A DNA stretch of 64,000 bases from Oceanobacillus sp. FSL K6-2867 (GCF_037963145.1 NZ_CP150144.1:3472001-3536000), one strand, 5' to 3'. Positions 25,214 to 37,448 are shown, numbered from the stretch's first letter. A program made the numbers and translations. The notes: generated by a model not told the origin, from the sequence alone.

Positions 25214-25228
25214 AATTTTCTTAATCTT
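25214..25228. promoter_or_regulatory. Possible CodY box inside the ilv-leu leader
   Basis: AATTTTCTTAATCTT keeps the left half of the CodY consensus perfectly and has three mismatches on the right. It is about 65 bases downstream of the predicted transcription start, where CodY could act as a roadblock. Confidence 0.35.
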
Positions 25229-25280
25229 ATAACTGTTGATTTAAAACTAAATACAATAACTCGATGACGAGAAAAAAGGA

Positions 25281-25571
25281 ACATGCCACATGTATTCACA
25301 GAGAGCTGGGGTTGCTGGAAGCCCAGAAGTACATATTGTTCTGACATCTTCTCTGAGTGCCGTTTTGAACGGAGTGTAAGAACGATGCTTCTATTAGATT
25401 CGGTCAGGTGCAATTTCTTGTACCTGTTATCCAAGTGGGCTGATTATCAGCCTGCCGAGGTAGTATTCGTGAGGATGCTATGAACATGGGTGGTACCGTG
25501 AAAAGAGGACTCTTTTCTCCCCAATAATTCTGATATTATGCAGATTATAGGGGAGAGAAGGGTCTTTTTTA
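25281..25571 (+). ncRNA. T-box leader controlling the ilv-leu operon
   Basis: A T-box riboswitch that senses uncharged tRNA. The conserved T-box core AACATGGGTGGTACCGTG is at 25483-25500. The stem I start with AGAGAGCTGGGG and GCTGGAAGCCCAG lies at about 25300-25326, and the end of stem I, CTCTGAGTGC, at 25351-25360. The terminator pairs ACTCTTTTCTCCCC with GGGGAGAGAAGGGT and ends in TTTTTT near 25570. The codon just before the CTCTGAG element is CTT (25348-25350), a leucine specifier, by alignment with known T-boxes. Alternatives at this loop would be ATC (Ile) or CTC (Leu). Leucine fits a leu operon. The T-box identity is secure; the exact specifier frame is less so. Confidence 0.9.
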
Positions 25572-25654
25572 CTTGAAGGGAAATTCACTTCCTGCATAAG
25601 TGCAACAAAGGCTGAGTTTTCTAAAAAATAAGGTAAATTGAGGAGGTAGCAGTA

Positions 25655-27376
25655 GTGAAAGTTGAGGCTAGTCAAGAAGTGGAAATGAAGGGAAAGTTGA
25701 TAACAGGTGCTGATTTATTAATTAAAACGTTAGTTGATGCCAATGTGGACACCATCTTTGGTTATCCGGGTGGGGCTGTATTACCGATTTATGATGCATT
25801 GTATCGCAATGACACGCCTTTTAAACATGTATTGTCCCGCCATGAGCAAGGTTCAATTCATGCGGCTGAAGGCTATGCACGGGTTACTGGCAAACCTGGT
25901 GTTGTGTTAGCAACTTCAGGTCCAGGTGCAACAAATCTAATAACTGGTATTACGGATGCGATGATGGATTCACTACCGCTCGTAATCTTTACTGGTCAGG
26001 TAGCTAAAAATGTAATTGGGACAGATGCTTTCCAGGAAGCAGACGTAATGGGGATAACAACTCCGATTACCAAATATAACTATCAGGTTAACGATGTTTC
26101 AGATTTGCCAAGAATTGTTAAAGAGGCATTTCATATCGCAACAACTGGAAGGCCGGGACCAGTCGTAATCGATATACCGAAGAATATTTCAGCCAATATA
26201 ACGATAAATGATTTTGAAGATGATTTTTATTTACCAGGTTATCAGCCGACAATTAACCCAAATCCATTACAGATTGTTAAACTCGCAGAAGCCTTAAGTC
26301 GTGCAAAGCGTCCACTGCTGCTAGCAGGTGCAGGTACATTGTTTGCAGATGCTTCAGAAGAACTAAAGCAATTTGCTGAAAAATATAAGCTTCCTGTTAC
26401 AACCACATTGCTAGGTTTAGGGACTTTCCCTGGTACGAATGAACTTTCACTGGGCATGGCAGGGATGCACGGAACATATACAGCGAACATGGCAATTTAC
26501 GAATGTGATTTATTGATTAATATCGGCGCAAGGTTCGATGATCGATTAACCGGAAAAATAGCTGACTTTGCTCCAAACGCAAAAGTAGCACATATTGATA
26601 TTGATCCAGCAGAGATTGGAAAAAATATTAAAACAGATATTCCAGTAGTAGCTGATGCGAAGAAAACTTTGATTGCGTTACTAAACAGCAAAATTGAAAT
26701 GCAAAATAACTTCGAGTGGTTTGAGAAACTATCCCAAAATAAACACGATTATCCACTGTGGTATGAACGTCAGGATGCACTAATCTCACCACAATGGCTG
26801 ATTGAACAAATTTACAACCTGTCCAATGGTGAGGCGATTGTTACTACCGATGTAGGTCAGCATCAAATGTGGGCAGCGCAATTCTATAAATTCGATAAGC
26901 CAAATAATTGGGTAACATCAGGTGGGCTCGGCACGATGGGCTTCGGCTTTCCGGCAGCAGTTGGCGCACAGTTGGGAAGACCAGATGATTTAGTAGTTTC
27001 AATTGTTGGTGACGGCGGATTCCAAATGACGCTGCAGGAATTATCTGTTATCAAAGAAAGAAAACTTCCGGTGAAGGTTATCATCGTTAATAACGAGGCA
27101 TTAGGTATGGTGCGACAATGGCAAGAAAGCTTTTACGAAGAACGCTATTCAGAATCATTGTTTTCAGAAAACCCGGACTTCGTTAAATTGGCAGAAAGCT
27201 ATGGAGTCCGCGGTATGAAAATTGATAGAGAAGCAGATGTAATTCAGGCATTACAAGACATCTTCGAATATGATGGTCCAGTTGTTGCAGACTTCCGTGT
27301 TGTTCGCCAAACTTGTGTTTATCCGATGATTGCACCAGGAAAAGGAATTCATGAGATGGTTGGGGTGACAAAATGA
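25655..27376 (+). CDS. ilvB: Acetolactate synthase, large (catalytic) subunit
   Basis: A 573-residue thiamine-diphosphate enzyme. It condenses pyruvate with pyruvate or 2-oxobutyrate, the first common step of branched-chain synthesis. It has the three POX-like domains: the N-terminal PYR domain with the catalytic Glu in [17 protein letters not shown] near 65-80, the central domain at about 195-330, and the C-terminal PP domain with the metal motif [15 protein letters not shown] ending in NNEALG. The start is GTG 25655, eight bases after AGGAGG. Its stop overlaps the ilvH start (ATGA). It is controlled by the T-box leader upstream. Assignment is secure. Confidence 0.95.
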   Translation: MKVEASQEVEMKGKLITGADLLIKTLVDANVDTIFGYPGGAVLPIYDALYRNDTPFKHVLSRHEQGSIHAAEGYARVTGKPGVVLATSGPGATNLITGITDAMMDSLPLVIFTGQVAKNVIGTDAFQEADVMGITTPITKYNYQVNDVSDLPRIVKEAFHIATTGRPGPVVIDIPKNISANITINDFEDDFYLPGYQPTINPNPLQIVKLAEALSRAKRPLLLAGAGTLFADASEELKQFAEKYKLPVTTTLLGLGTFPGTNELSLGMAGMHGTYTANMAIYECDLLINIGARFDDRLTGKIADFAPNAKVAHIDIDPAEIGKNIKTDIPVVADAKKTLIALLNSKIEMQNNFEWFEKLSQNKHDYPLWYERQDALISPQWLIEQIYNLSNGEAIVTTDVGQHQMWAAQFYKFDKPNNWVTSGGLGTMGFGFPAAVGAQLGRPDDLVVSIVGDGGFQMTLQELSVIKERKLPVKVIIVNNEALGMVRQWQESFYEERYSESLFSENPDFVKLAESYGVRGMKIDREADVIQALQDIFEYDGPVVADFRVVRQTCVYPMIAPGKGIHEMVGVTK

Positions 27377-27891
27377 AACGTATTATAACTGCTACGGTTC
27401 AGGACCGTGGAGGGGTTCTGAACCGGATTACCGGAATGTTGAACAAACGTCAATTTAACATTGAAAGTATATCTGTTGGAGCTTCTGAAATGGAAGGTAT
27501 CTCAAAGATGACATTTGTGGTGGAAGTCAGTGATGATCAAAAATTAGAACAGCTGACAAAGCAATTAAACAAACAAATCGATGTATTAAAAGTATCCGAC
27601 ATAACGGATAAAGCAATGGTTGCCAGAGAGTTAGCACTCATAAAGGTAGTTAGCAGCGGGCAGACACGTGCCGAAATTCAAGGAATTATCACTCCGTTTA
27701 GAGCATCTGTCATTGATGTAAGCAAGGATAGCTTAATCATACAGGTTACGGGGCGTCCAGATAAGGTAGATGCACTGATTGCCTTGCTCAGACCATATGG
27801 CATAAAGGAATTAACGAAAACAGGTGTTACTGCATTTTTAAGAGGGCAGCAGCCAGAACAGGTAACAGAACTTAATTCGTTATCCATCTAA
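27373..27891 (+). CDS. ilvH: Acetolactate synthase, small (regulatory) subunit
   Basis: A 172-residue regulatory subunit that activates IlvB and confers feedback inhibition by valine. The N-terminal ACT domain (about 1-75) starts [31 protein letters not shown]. The C-terminal ALS_ss_C domain covers about 80-160 with ELALIKV and [19 protein letters not shown]. Its ATG overlaps the ilvB stop by four bases, so stoichiometric coupled translation is likely. The length is normal. Assignment is secure. Confidence 0.94.
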   Translation: MKRIITATVQDRGGVLNRITGMLNKRQFNIESISVGASEMEGISKMTFVVEVSDDQKLEQLTKQLNKQIDVLKVSDITDKAMVARELALIKVVSSGQTRAEIQGIITPFRASVIDVSKDSLIIQVTGRPDKVDALIALLRPYGIKELTKTGVTAFLRGQQPEQVTELNSLSI

Positions 27892-27925
27892 ATTAAAAAC
27901 AAACTACAATAGACTGATTCTTTAA

Positions 27926-30572
<2,647 letters not shown>

Positions 30573-30575
30573 CCA

Positions 30576-30627
30576 AAAGCGCAAGCGCCCGGTGCTACTT
30601 CGGTAAAGTAAATCGGGCGTGAGCTTT
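30576..30627 (+). repeat. REP-like palindromic element between leuA and leuB
   Basis: The nested pairs AAAGC/GCTTT, CGCCCG/CGGGCG and TACTT/AAGTA fold the whole 52-base stretch into one imperfect hairpin. It starts with AAGCGCAAGCGCCCG, which resembles the short GC-rich palindromes scattered through Bacillaceae genomes. It lies within the operon and lacks a T-run, so it should stabilise or process the mRNA rather than end it. Confidence 0.6.
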
Positions 30628-30661
30628 ATTGAAAATACTTCGAAAAAGGAGGACCTCGTGT

Positions 30662-31768
30662 ATGAATAAGCAAATCATTTTACTTCCTGGTGATGGTATT
30701 GGGAAAGAAATTATGGATTCTGCTAAAGCTGTATTACAGGCAATTGCTGCGGAATATAGCCATCAATTTACGTTTAAAGAACATGCAATTGGCGGAAGTG
30801 CGATTGATACGCATAATACGCCATTACCAGACAATACAATACAAGCTTGTAAAAACGCTGATGCGGTTTTGCTTGGTGCAGTTGGAGGTCCAAAATGGGA
30901 TTCTAACCCGGTTCATCTAAGACCAGAAAAAGGTTTATTAGGTATTCGTAAAGCACTTGGATTATTCGCAAATATTCGTCCTGTTAAAGGATTTTCACCT
31001 TTGCTGCATGCTTCTCCATTAAAAGAAAAGATTATAAAAGATAGTGATATATTAATTATTCGCGAATTAACTGGCGGGCTATACTTTGGTGAACCGAGCG
31101 AACGACGTGAAAATGGCACTGCGGTCGTCGATACACTCTATTACAAGCGAACAGAAATGGAACGAATTATTGAAAAAGGCTTCCAAAGTGCAAGAATCAG
31201 AAAGGGGCACTTAACTTCTGTTGATAAAGCAAATGTGTTAGAATCCAGTCGCATGTGGCGCGAAATTGTTGAGGAAAAAAAGCAGGAATACCCAGATGTT
31301 ACGGTTGAGCACTTACTTGTAGATGCAGCTGCAATGAAATTGATCACACAACCAAATCAATTTGATGTCATTGTAACAGAAAATCTATTTGGAGATATTT
31401 TAAGTGACGAGGCTTCTGTATTAACTGGATCACTTGGCATGCTGCCATCCGCCAGTCTTCGGACAGATGGTGTTGGGATGTATGAGCCAGTTCACGGATC
31501 TGCTCCTGATATTGCAGGAAAAGGAATTGCAAATCCACTTGGTATGATCTTATCTGCGGCATTAATGCTGCGTTTCTCTTTTGGATTGGAAGAGGAAGCG
31601 GCAGAAATTGAAAGAGCGGTAAATGAATGTCTCGAACAAGGATACCATACGGCAGATTTACAGATTCAAAACGGGAAACAGGTAGGAACTAAGAAAATAA
31701 CTGAAATTGTACTAGAAAATTTAACAACGAAAAGTATTTCAGATTCAATTTGCAATATGTATGTTTGA
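30662..31768 (+). CDS. leuB: 3-isopropylmalate dehydrogenase
   Basis: A 368-residue NAD-dependent decarboxylating dehydrogenase that turns 3-isopropylmalate into 2-oxoisocaproate. Marks are LLPGDGIGKEIM at 7-18, AVGGPKWD near 76, the substrate Arg residues in RPEKGLLGIRKALGLFANIRP near 87-107, RELTGGLYFGEP near 134, and TENLFGDILSDEASVLTGSLGMLPSASL near 238-265. The start ATG 30662 has AAAGGAGGACC upstream. It follows the palindromic repeat and precedes leuC. A slightly longer C-terminus ends SDSICNMYV. Assignment is secure. Confidence 0.94.
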   Translation: MNKQIILLPGDGIGKEIMDSAKAVLQAIAAEYSHQFTFKEHAIGGSAIDTHNTPLPDNTIQACKNADAVLLGAVGGPKWDSNPVHLRPEKGLLGIRKALGLFANIRPVKGFSPLLHASPLKEKIIKDSDILIIRELTGGLYFGEPSERRENGTAVVDTLYYKRTEMERIIEKGFQSARIRKGHLTSVDKANVLESSRMWREIVEEKKQEYPDVTVEHLLVDAAAMKLITQPNQFDVIVTENLFGDILSDEASVLTGSLGMLPSASLRTDGVGMYEPVHGSAPDIAGKGIANPLGMILSAALMLRFSFGLEEEAAEIERAVNECLEQGYHTADLQIQNGKQVGTKKITEIVLENLTTKSISDSICNMYV

Positions 31769-31804
31769 AGAAGTGGATGCAATTAAAGGGTGAGGTGTTA
31801 GGAA

Positions 31805-33211
31805 ATGGGAAAACCGGAAACAATCATTGACAAAATATGGAAGAAACATGTGGTACACCATGAAGAAGGAAAGCCTGACCTTCTATATATCGACCAGCAC
31901 CTTGTTCATGAAGTAACTTCACCACAGGCCTTTGAAGGTTTAAGAATGAATAATCGAAAGGTTCGTCGACCGGATTTGACATTTGCGACAATGGACCACA
32001 ATGTGCCAACTATAAATCGACAAGTTGTCAAAGATAAGATTTCAAAGAAGCAAATGGAGACATTAAAGCAGAATTGTGCCGATTTTGGAATCAAGCTTGC
32101 AGATATGTTTCATCCAGACCAAGGGATTGTTCATGTAATCGGGCCACAGCTGGGGTTGACACAGCCGGGGAAAACAATCGTATGTGGGGATAGTCATACT
32201 TCTACACACGGTGCATTTGGTGCATTAGCTTTTGGAATTGGTACGAGTGAGGTTGAGCATGTACTTGCAACTCAGACGATTTGGCAAGAGCGCCCAAAAT
32301 CATTGAATGTTAAAGTAATTGGTGATCTCGGTCCAGGTGTAACCGCAAAGGATTTAATTCTCGCTATTATCGGAAAATTCGGCGTTCGCTTTGGTACAGG
32401 ATATATCATGGAATATACAGGTGAGGCAATTCGTAATTTGCCGATGGAAGGCAGAATGACTATTTGTAATATGTCCATTGAAGCAGGTGCAAGGGCTGGA
32501 TTAATCAGCCCGGACCAGAAAACGATTGATTATCTAGAGGGGCGGGAATATGTTCCTAAAGGAGATGCATTCGATAAAGCAGCAGAAGAATGGCTTGCTT
32601 TAGCAACAGATGAAGGTGCTGCTTATGATCACACAGTAACCATTCATGCTGATGAAATTGAACCACAGGTTACATGGGGGACAAATCCAGGAATGTGTGT
32701 ACCTGTTGGTGGGAGTACACCGGTTGTTGCCGAATCGGATCATCAAGAAGATGTGAAACGAGCTCTTGAATATATGGGGCTGGAAGAAAATCAACCAATT
32801 ACTACTATTGAAATCGATCATGTGTTTATCGGATCATGTACAAATTCAAGATTAAGTGACTTAGAGAAAGCAGCAGCTATTGTGAAAGGCAGAAAAGTTA
32901 AGGATCATATTAAAGCGATCGTCGTTCCTGGTTCCTTTAGTGTAAAATTACAAGCTGAAAAAGCTGGCTTGGACAAAGTATTTACAGAAGCAGGATTCGA
33001 ATGGAGAGATTCCGGTTGCAGTATGTGTCTTGGAATGAATGATGATATTGTTCCAGCTGGAGGGCGCTGTGCTTCTACTTCCAACCGTAATTTTGAAGGA
33101 AGACAAGGTAATGGCGCACGTACACATCTTGTTAGTCCTGAGATGGCAGCCGCCGCAGCAATTGAAGGACGATTTGTAGATGTACGTAATTTTGCAGGAG
33201 TACCAAGCTAG
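31805..33211 (+). CDS. leuC: 3-isopropylmalate dehydratase, large subunit
   Basis: A 468-residue aconitase-family subunit that isomerises 2- to 3-isopropylmalate together with LeuD. The [4Fe-4S] cluster cysteines are visible in FIGSCTNSR near 345-353 and [11 protein letters not shown] near 405-415, and [10 protein letters not shown] near 58 and [19 protein letters not shown] near 130 carry substrate residues. The length is normal for the bacterial LeuC. The ribosome binding site is modest (GGTGAGGTG upstream). It is followed by leuD after 13 bases. Assignment is secure. Confidence 0.95.
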   Translation: MGKPETIIDKIWKKHVVHHEEGKPDLLYIDQHLVHEVTSPQAFEGLRMNNRKVRRPDLTFATMDHNVPTINRQVVKDKISKKQMETLKQNCADFGIKLADMFHPDQGIVHVIGPQLGLTQPGKTIVCGDSHTSTHGAFGALAFGIGTSEVEHVLATQTIWQERPKSLNVKVIGDLGPGVTAKDLILAIIGKFGVRFGTGYIMEYTGEAIRNLPMEGRMTICNMSIEAGARAGLISPDQKTIDYLEGREYVPKGDAFDKAAEEWLALATDEGAAYDHTVTIHADEIEPQVTWGTNPGMCVPVGGSTPVVAESDHQEDVKRALEYMGLEENQPITTIEIDHVFIGSCTNSRLSDLEKAAAIVKGRKVKDHIKAIVVPGSFSVKLQAEKAGLDKVFTEAGFEWRDSGCSMCLGMNDDIVPAGGRCASTSNRNFEGRQGNGARTHLVSPEMAAAAAIEGRFVDVRNFAGVPS

Positions 33212-33224
33212 GAGATGATGCACA

Positions 33225-33809
33225 ATGGAAGCAATTCAAGAGCATAAAGGATTAGTATATCCGTTAGACAGATCAAATGTGGATACTGACCAAATCATAC
33301 CAAAACAATTTTTAAAACGAATTGAGCGTACAGGTTTTGGAAAGTTTTTATTTTATAACTGGCGATTTGATGATGACGGTAATCCAAGAGAAGACTTTAC
33401 ATTAAATCAGCAGCAATACAAAAACGCATCTATTTTGCTGGCGGGTGAGAATTTTGGCTGTGGGTCTTCAAGAGAACACGCACCATGGGCACTGACAGAC
33501 TTTGGTTTCAAGGTGATTCTTGCCCCAAGTTTTGCTGATATCTTCTATAATAATGCATTGAAAAATGGAATTATTCCGATTAAAATGGAAGAAGAGCAAC
33601 TTCATGAATGGATGCAGGAAGCAGCAGATTCTCAATTTGTTTTGCATGTTGATTTACGAAATCAACAGATTTCAGATGATAAAGGGAATGTCATAACTTT
33701 TGATATCCCTGAATATCATAAGGAAAAGCTGTTGAATGGCTGGGATGATATTGCCTTAACCTTGCTTCAAGAAGATAAAATTGCAGAATATGAAGCTAGC
33801 AGAAATTAA
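33225..33809 (+). CDS. leuD: 3-isopropylmalate dehydratase, small subunit
   Basis: A 194-residue swivel-domain partner of LeuC. Family marks are DRSNVDTDQIIPKQFLKRI near 16-34, the substrate-binding loop GENFGCGSSREHAPWAL near 72-88 and the FADIFYNNALKNGIIPI segment near 102. The start ATG follows AGGAGATG, 13 bases after leuC. The length matches the bacterial type. Assignment is secure. Confidence 0.95.
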   Translation: MEAIQEHKGLVYPLDRSNVDTDQIIPKQFLKRIERTGFGKFLFYNWRFDDDGNPREDFTLNQQQYKNASILLAGENFGCGSSREHAPWALTDFGFKVILAPSFADIFYNNALKNGIIPIKMEEEQLHEWMQEAADSQFVLHVDLRNQQISDDKGNVITFDIPEYHKEKLLNGWDDIALTLLQEDKIAEYEASRN

Positions 33810-33832
33810 TTGAATTTGAATGAGAAGAAGGA

Positions 33833-34849
33833 GTGAATGGTCTTGGGGATTTCTTAAACGGTGATAAGGTCTACCATGCAATGAAGCGGCTGACCCCCAT
33901 TGTTCATCGTACACCATTATTAACATCACATACGACAGATAATATAGTAGGAAAACACGTCTATTGCAAAATGGAAAATCAGCAAAAAACAGGGGCATTT
34001 AAATTTCGTGGAGCAAGCTTTAAGCTGATGCAGCTGTCAAAAGAACAGCTTGCTAAAGGTGTAATCACTGCATCTGCGGGAAATCACGCCCAAGGTGTAG
34101 CACATGCCGCGGCGAAACTCGGTGTGAAGGCAACCATTTTTATGGCAGAAGGAACACCATTGGCAAAAGTGAATGCAACTAGAAATTATGGTGCTGAAGT
34201 AGTATTAATAGGTGAGAGCTTCCAAGAAGCATATCAAGCTTCCATTGAACATCAATCGGTATCTGGTGCTGTTTATATCCATCCGTTTGATGATTACGAT
34301 ATTATGGCGGGTCAGGGAACCATTGCCATGGAAATGCTCAGACAAGAAGATAGAATGGATACGATCCTCGTCCCTATTGGTGGGGGAGGATTAATTAGCG
34401 GTATTGCTGTCGCAGCCAAACATGTGAACCGGAATATGAGAATAATTGGTGTTCAAGCAGAAGGGGCGCCAGCAATTTATGAAAGCTTTCATTCTAATGA
34501 ACTGAAGAAGTCGAGCAGGGTTTCCACAATTGCAGAGGGAATTGCTGTCAAAGAGCCAGGGAGCTTAACCTTGCCAATTATCAGGGAGTATGTAGACGAT
34601 ATTGTTACAGTAACGGATGAGCAAATTGCTTCAGCCATTGTGTATATGCTCGAACGAAATAAAACACTAATGGAAGGAGCGGGAGCAGCTGCTTTGGCAG
34701 CCTTATTCGCCCATAATGATAAAATAAAATCAAGGCACTGCGGTGTGATTGTAAGTGGAGGGAATTTGGATATTGGTGCAATGTCCAACATACAGCAGCT
34801 TGCCGAACAAAAAACCCCAAAAAAAGAAAAAGCTTACATGGCATTATAA
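33833..34849 (+). CDS. ilvA: Threonine deaminase (short form, no ACT domain)
   Basis: A 338-residue PLP enzyme that converts threonine to 2-oxobutyrate, the entry to isoleucine. The PLP lysine lies in TGAFKFRGAS near 46-55, the phosphate loop is GGGGLISGIA near 182, and SAGNHAQGVAHAA near 81 is typical. It stops after the catalytic domain; the usual regulatory ACT-like domain of biosynthetic IlvA (about 420-510 residues) is missing, as in catabolic TdcB. GTG 33833 is the only upstream start in frame, since a stop lies at 33821. The AGAAGGAG box nearly touches it, so the start is uncertain; ATG 33881 is the next choice but would cut conserved residues. It is the last gene of the operon. Confidence 0.88.
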   Translation: MNGLGDFLNGDKVYHAMKRLTPIVHRTPLLTSHTTDNIVGKHVYCKMENQQKTGAFKFRGASFKLMQLSKEQLAKGVITASAGNHAQGVAHAAAKLGVKATIFMAEGTPLAKVNATRNYGAEVVLIGESFQEAYQASIEHQSVSGAVYIHPFDDYDIMAGQGTIAMEMLRQEDRMDTILVPIGGGGLISGIAVAAKHVNRNMRIIGVQAEGAPAIYESFHSNELKKSSRVSTIAEGIAVKEPGSLTLPIIREYVDDIVTVTDEQIASAIVYMLERNKTLMEGAGAAALAALFAHNDKIKSRHCGVIVSGGNLDIGAMSNIQQLAEQKTPKKEKAYMAL

Positions 34850-34850
34850 G

Positions 34851-34890
34851 AAAAAAGCTTCTTGAATAATTTTTTCAAGAGGCTTTTTTT
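34851..34890 (+). terminator. Terminator of the ilv-leu operon
   Basis: GCTTCTTGAA (34857-34866) pairs with TTCAAGAGGC (34874-34883, one G-U pair), followed by TTTTTTT. Confidence 0.85.
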
Positions 34891-35120
34891 CCGTTTCCGT
34901 GAAAAATAGTAAGCGAGTACAATTATTGATTTACAGAAGTTTGTCAGATTATATGGAAAAATAAACGATTTAGTCAATTTGGTTTATCGTCAAAATTAGC
35001 TATAAATACTATAATTTTTCATATAACGTGAAAAATATTAATAGGAAAAATAATTTATTTCATAACTGACAAACTCTTGCTACTAAAGGCTTTAACTATA
35101 GTTATATTTTTAATAACGGA

Positions 35121-35135
35121 AATAATCAGAAAATT
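35121..35135. promoter_or_regulatory. CodY box upstream of the oligopeptide transporter operon
   Basis: AATAATCAGAAAATT differs from the CodY consensus AATTTTCAGAAAATT at two of 15 positions. It lies about 27 bases before the -35 of the opp-like promoter. CodY represses peptide transport operons such as dpp in B. subtilis, which fits. Confidence 0.6.
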
Positions 35136-35161
35136 TAACTGTTAATTTTTATCAAAAGATA

Positions 35162-35190
35162 TTGCTTTTATAAAAATATTCACTTATAAT
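35162..35190 (+). promoter_or_regulatory. Promoter of the oligopeptide transporter operon
   Basis: TTGCTT (35162-35167), 17-base spacer, TATAAT (35185-35190). It predicts a leader of about 315 bases before the first gene. Confidence 0.65.
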
Positions 35191-35223
35191 TTTCTAATAT
35201 ATTAAGAATTATTTACGATTTGA

Positions 35224-35383
35224 TTTCGGAGAATACAAAATTTCCGAAAAACCAATTCTGAGTTTTCCTAATTTAGATGAATTGTCCAGCCATTTATTAA
35301 GAATAGAAAAATCATAGAAGACAATAAGCTGAAAATAATTACAAAATAGTTAGACAGTCTGTATCAGTGTAAGAGGACTGTTT
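35224..35383 (+). other. Untranslated leader of the transporter operon with two hairpins
   Basis: The 665-base gap between ilvA and the transporter contains no gene. In the predicted leader, TTTCGGA/TCCGAAA (35224-35230 and 35243-35249) forms a hairpin, and AGACAGTC (35352-35359) pairs over six bases with GACTGT (35376-35381), followed by TTATTTTG. The second could act as an attenuator. I recognise no riboswitch family here. Confidence 0.35.
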
Positions 35384-35514
35384 ATTTTGTGAATAATTAT
35401 CAGAACCTTCAGTTTAGAAGTTGGTAGACTAATTAATTCTTTACGTACCATGTAGCTTCTTTATAACGATCGTACTTCATAGTTGAGGTAAATTAATGCA
35501 TTAGGGGGATTAAT

Positions 35515-36525
35515 TTGAGTAATAAATTATTGGAAATTAAAAACCTATCAACCTCATTCCGCATCGGTGATGATTATTATGCTGCAGTGGATGATGTGAC
35601 ATTAACATTAAATAAAAACGAAGTATTAGGCATTGTTGGAGAATCAGGATCAGGAAAGAGCGCACTTGCATTCTCGATAATGAGACTCCACAATCGTGCA
35701 AAAATAGAAGGAAGTATTATGCTCAATGACCAGGACATTGTAAATATGCCAACCGCTAATTTAAATAAATTGCGCGGAGATGACATGGCAATGATTTTCC
35801 AAGACCCACTGACAGCATTAAATCCGCTAATGGAAATTGGCGAACAGATTGGAGAAGCATTGCTTTTGCATAATCCAAGAATGTCACAGAAACAACGTAA
35901 AATAAGAGTTATAGAATTATTAAATTTAGTAGGAATTCCACGTTCGGAATATGTATATGAGCAATTCCCCCATGAATTATCCGGAGGAATGCGGCAGCGG
36001 GTTGTTATAGCGATTGCCATTTCGAATAAACCAGAATTACTAATTGCCGATGAGCCGACTACAGCACTTGATGTAACGATTCAAGCCCAAATTCTGGATT
36101 TAATTCGCAAATTAAAAGAAGAAATGCATGCTGGGATTATTTTAATTACACATGATCTCGGTGTTGTTGCAGAAATGGCCGATCGGGTGGCTGTTATGTA
36201 TGCAGGACAAATTGTTGAAATTGCTGAAGTACATACATTGTTTGAAAATCCATTACATCCTTATACAAAATCATTACTGAATTCAGTACCAACGGAAGGA
36301 CAAGACAAGCTTCATGTGATTCAAGGGATTGTCCCGTCGTTAAAAAATTTACCGCGTGAAGGGTGCCGTTTTGCAGCAAGAATACCTTGGATTGATGCCT
36401 CTGCCCATGAAGAAAAACCTGTACTGCATGAGGTTGAACCAGGACATTTTGTAAGGTGCACATGTCATGCGCATTTTTACTTCTCTGATGAAAGTAAGGA
36501 GGATGAGAAGAATGGGGTTTCTTGA
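35515..36525 (+). CDS. Oligopeptide ABC transporter ATP-binding protein (OppD/DppD type)
   Basis: A 336-residue ABC ATPase, one of the two that drive a peptide importer. Walker A GESGSGKS is at 42-49, the signature LSGGMRQR at 155-162 and Walker B LLIADEPTTALD near 175-186. The OppD/DppD-type C-terminal extension contains NPLHPYT near 246 and a Cys segment, but ends in REGCRFAARIPW instead of the usual cysteine-rich cluster. The start is TTG 35515, about seven bases after AGGGGGATT. It is the first gene of five in the order ATPase, ATPase, permease, permease, binding protein. The last 14 bases overlap the next gene. Confidence 0.88.
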   Translation: MSNKLLEIKNLSTSFRIGDDYYAAVDDVTLTLNKNEVLGIVGESGSGKSALAFSIMRLHNRAKIEGSIMLNDQDIVNMPTANLNKLRGDDMAMIFQDPLTALNPLMEIGEQIGEALLLHNPRMSQKQRKIRVIELLNLVGIPRSEYVYEQFPHELSGGMRQRVVIAIAISNKPELLIADEPTTALDVTIQAQILDLIRKLKEEMHAGIILITHDLGVVAEMADRVAVMYAGQIVEIAEVHTLFENPLHPYTKSLLNSVPTEGQDKLHVIQGIVPSLKNLPREGCRFAARIPWIDASAHEEKPVLHEVEPGHFVRCTCHAHFYFSDESKEDEKNGVS

Positions 36526-37444
36526 GGTTAACGATTTAAAGGTATATTTTCCTATTAAAGGTGGAATTTTCAATCGTACCATTGGCCATATAAAAGCGGT
36601 TGATGGCGTTTCATTTTCGCTGGAGCAAGGTAAAACATATGGTCTTGTAGGGGAATCGGGTTCAGGAAAATCAACAACTGGACGAGCGATCATCGGGTTA
36701 GAACATGTAACTTCTGGTCAAATATTATTTGAAGGCAAAGATATTACATCCATGAAAAGCAAAACAAAGGATTTGCGAAGAGATATTCAAATGATTTTCC
36801 AAGATCCTTATTCGTCTTTGAATCCCAAAAAGCGTGTCCTTGATATTATTGCAGAGCCTTTGCGTAATTTCGAAAACCTATCTAAACAGGAAGAGAAAAA
36901 GCAAGTACAGGACTTGCTTGAGCTTGTTGGATTAAGTCCAGAGAGTATATTGAAATATCCGCATCAATTCTCTGGTGGCCAAAGACAACGGATTGGAGTT
37001 GCAAGGGCATTAGCTTTAAAACCAAAATTGATCATTGCTGATGAGCCTGTATCAGCATTGGATGTTTCTGTTCAAGCCCAGGTACTCAATTTTATGCGGG
37101 AAATTCAAGACCAGCTTAACTTGACATATTTGCTGATTAGTCATGATTTAGGAATCATTAAACATATGTGTGATCATATTGGCATTATGTATAAAGGACG
37201 GTATGTGGAAGAAGGGACAAACGATGAAATCTTTACCAACCCTCATCATATTTATTCAAAACGTCTCGTTGCTGCAATTCCAGATATAAATCCGAGAATG
37301 CGGGAAAAGCAATATCAATATCGTCAGGAAGTACAAAAAGAATATAACCAATCCTATAATGATTATTTTGATCAAGAAGGGCTAGCATACAGCTTGCAAT
37401 CGATATCTGACACCCATAAAGTTGCTTTGCCAAAGAGAGGTTGA
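36512..37444 (+). CDS. Oligopeptide ABC transporter ATP-binding protein (OppF/DppF type)
   Basis: A 310-residue ABC ATPase, partner of the upstream ATPase. It begins with the OppF/DppF signature LKVYFPIKGGIFNRTIGHIKAVDGVSF near 9-35. Walker A GESGSGKST is at 47-55, the signature FSGGQRQRIGVARAL near 150 and Walker B LIIADEPVSALDVSVQAQ near 171-188. I place the start at ATG 36512 with AAGGAGGATG upstream, inside the previous gene. The C-terminus (YQYRQEVQKEYNQSYNDYFDQEG) is longer and more charged than usual. Assignment is firm. Confidence 0.88.
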   Translation: MGFLEVNDLKVYFPIKGGIFNRTIGHIKAVDGVSFSLEQGKTYGLVGESGSGKSTTGRAIIGLEHVTSGQILFEGKDITSMKSKTKDLRRDIQMIFQDPYSSLNPKKRVLDIIAEPLRNFENLSKQEEKKQVQDLLELVGLSPESILKYPHQFSGGQRQRIGVARALALKPKLIIADEPVSALDVSVQAQVLNFMREIQDQLNLTYLLISHDLGIIKHMCDHIGIMYKGRYVEEGTNDEIFTNPHHIYSKRLVAAIPDINPRMREKQYQYRQEVQKEYNQSYNDYFDQEGLAYSLQSISDTHKVALPKRG

Positions 37445-37448
37445 TTCT

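Noticed and set aside
35377..35515. Second promoter TTGAGG near 35483 for the transporter operon
   Set aside because: No acceptable -10 follows at 16-18 bases; the TTGCTT-17-TATAAT promoter at 35162 is better.
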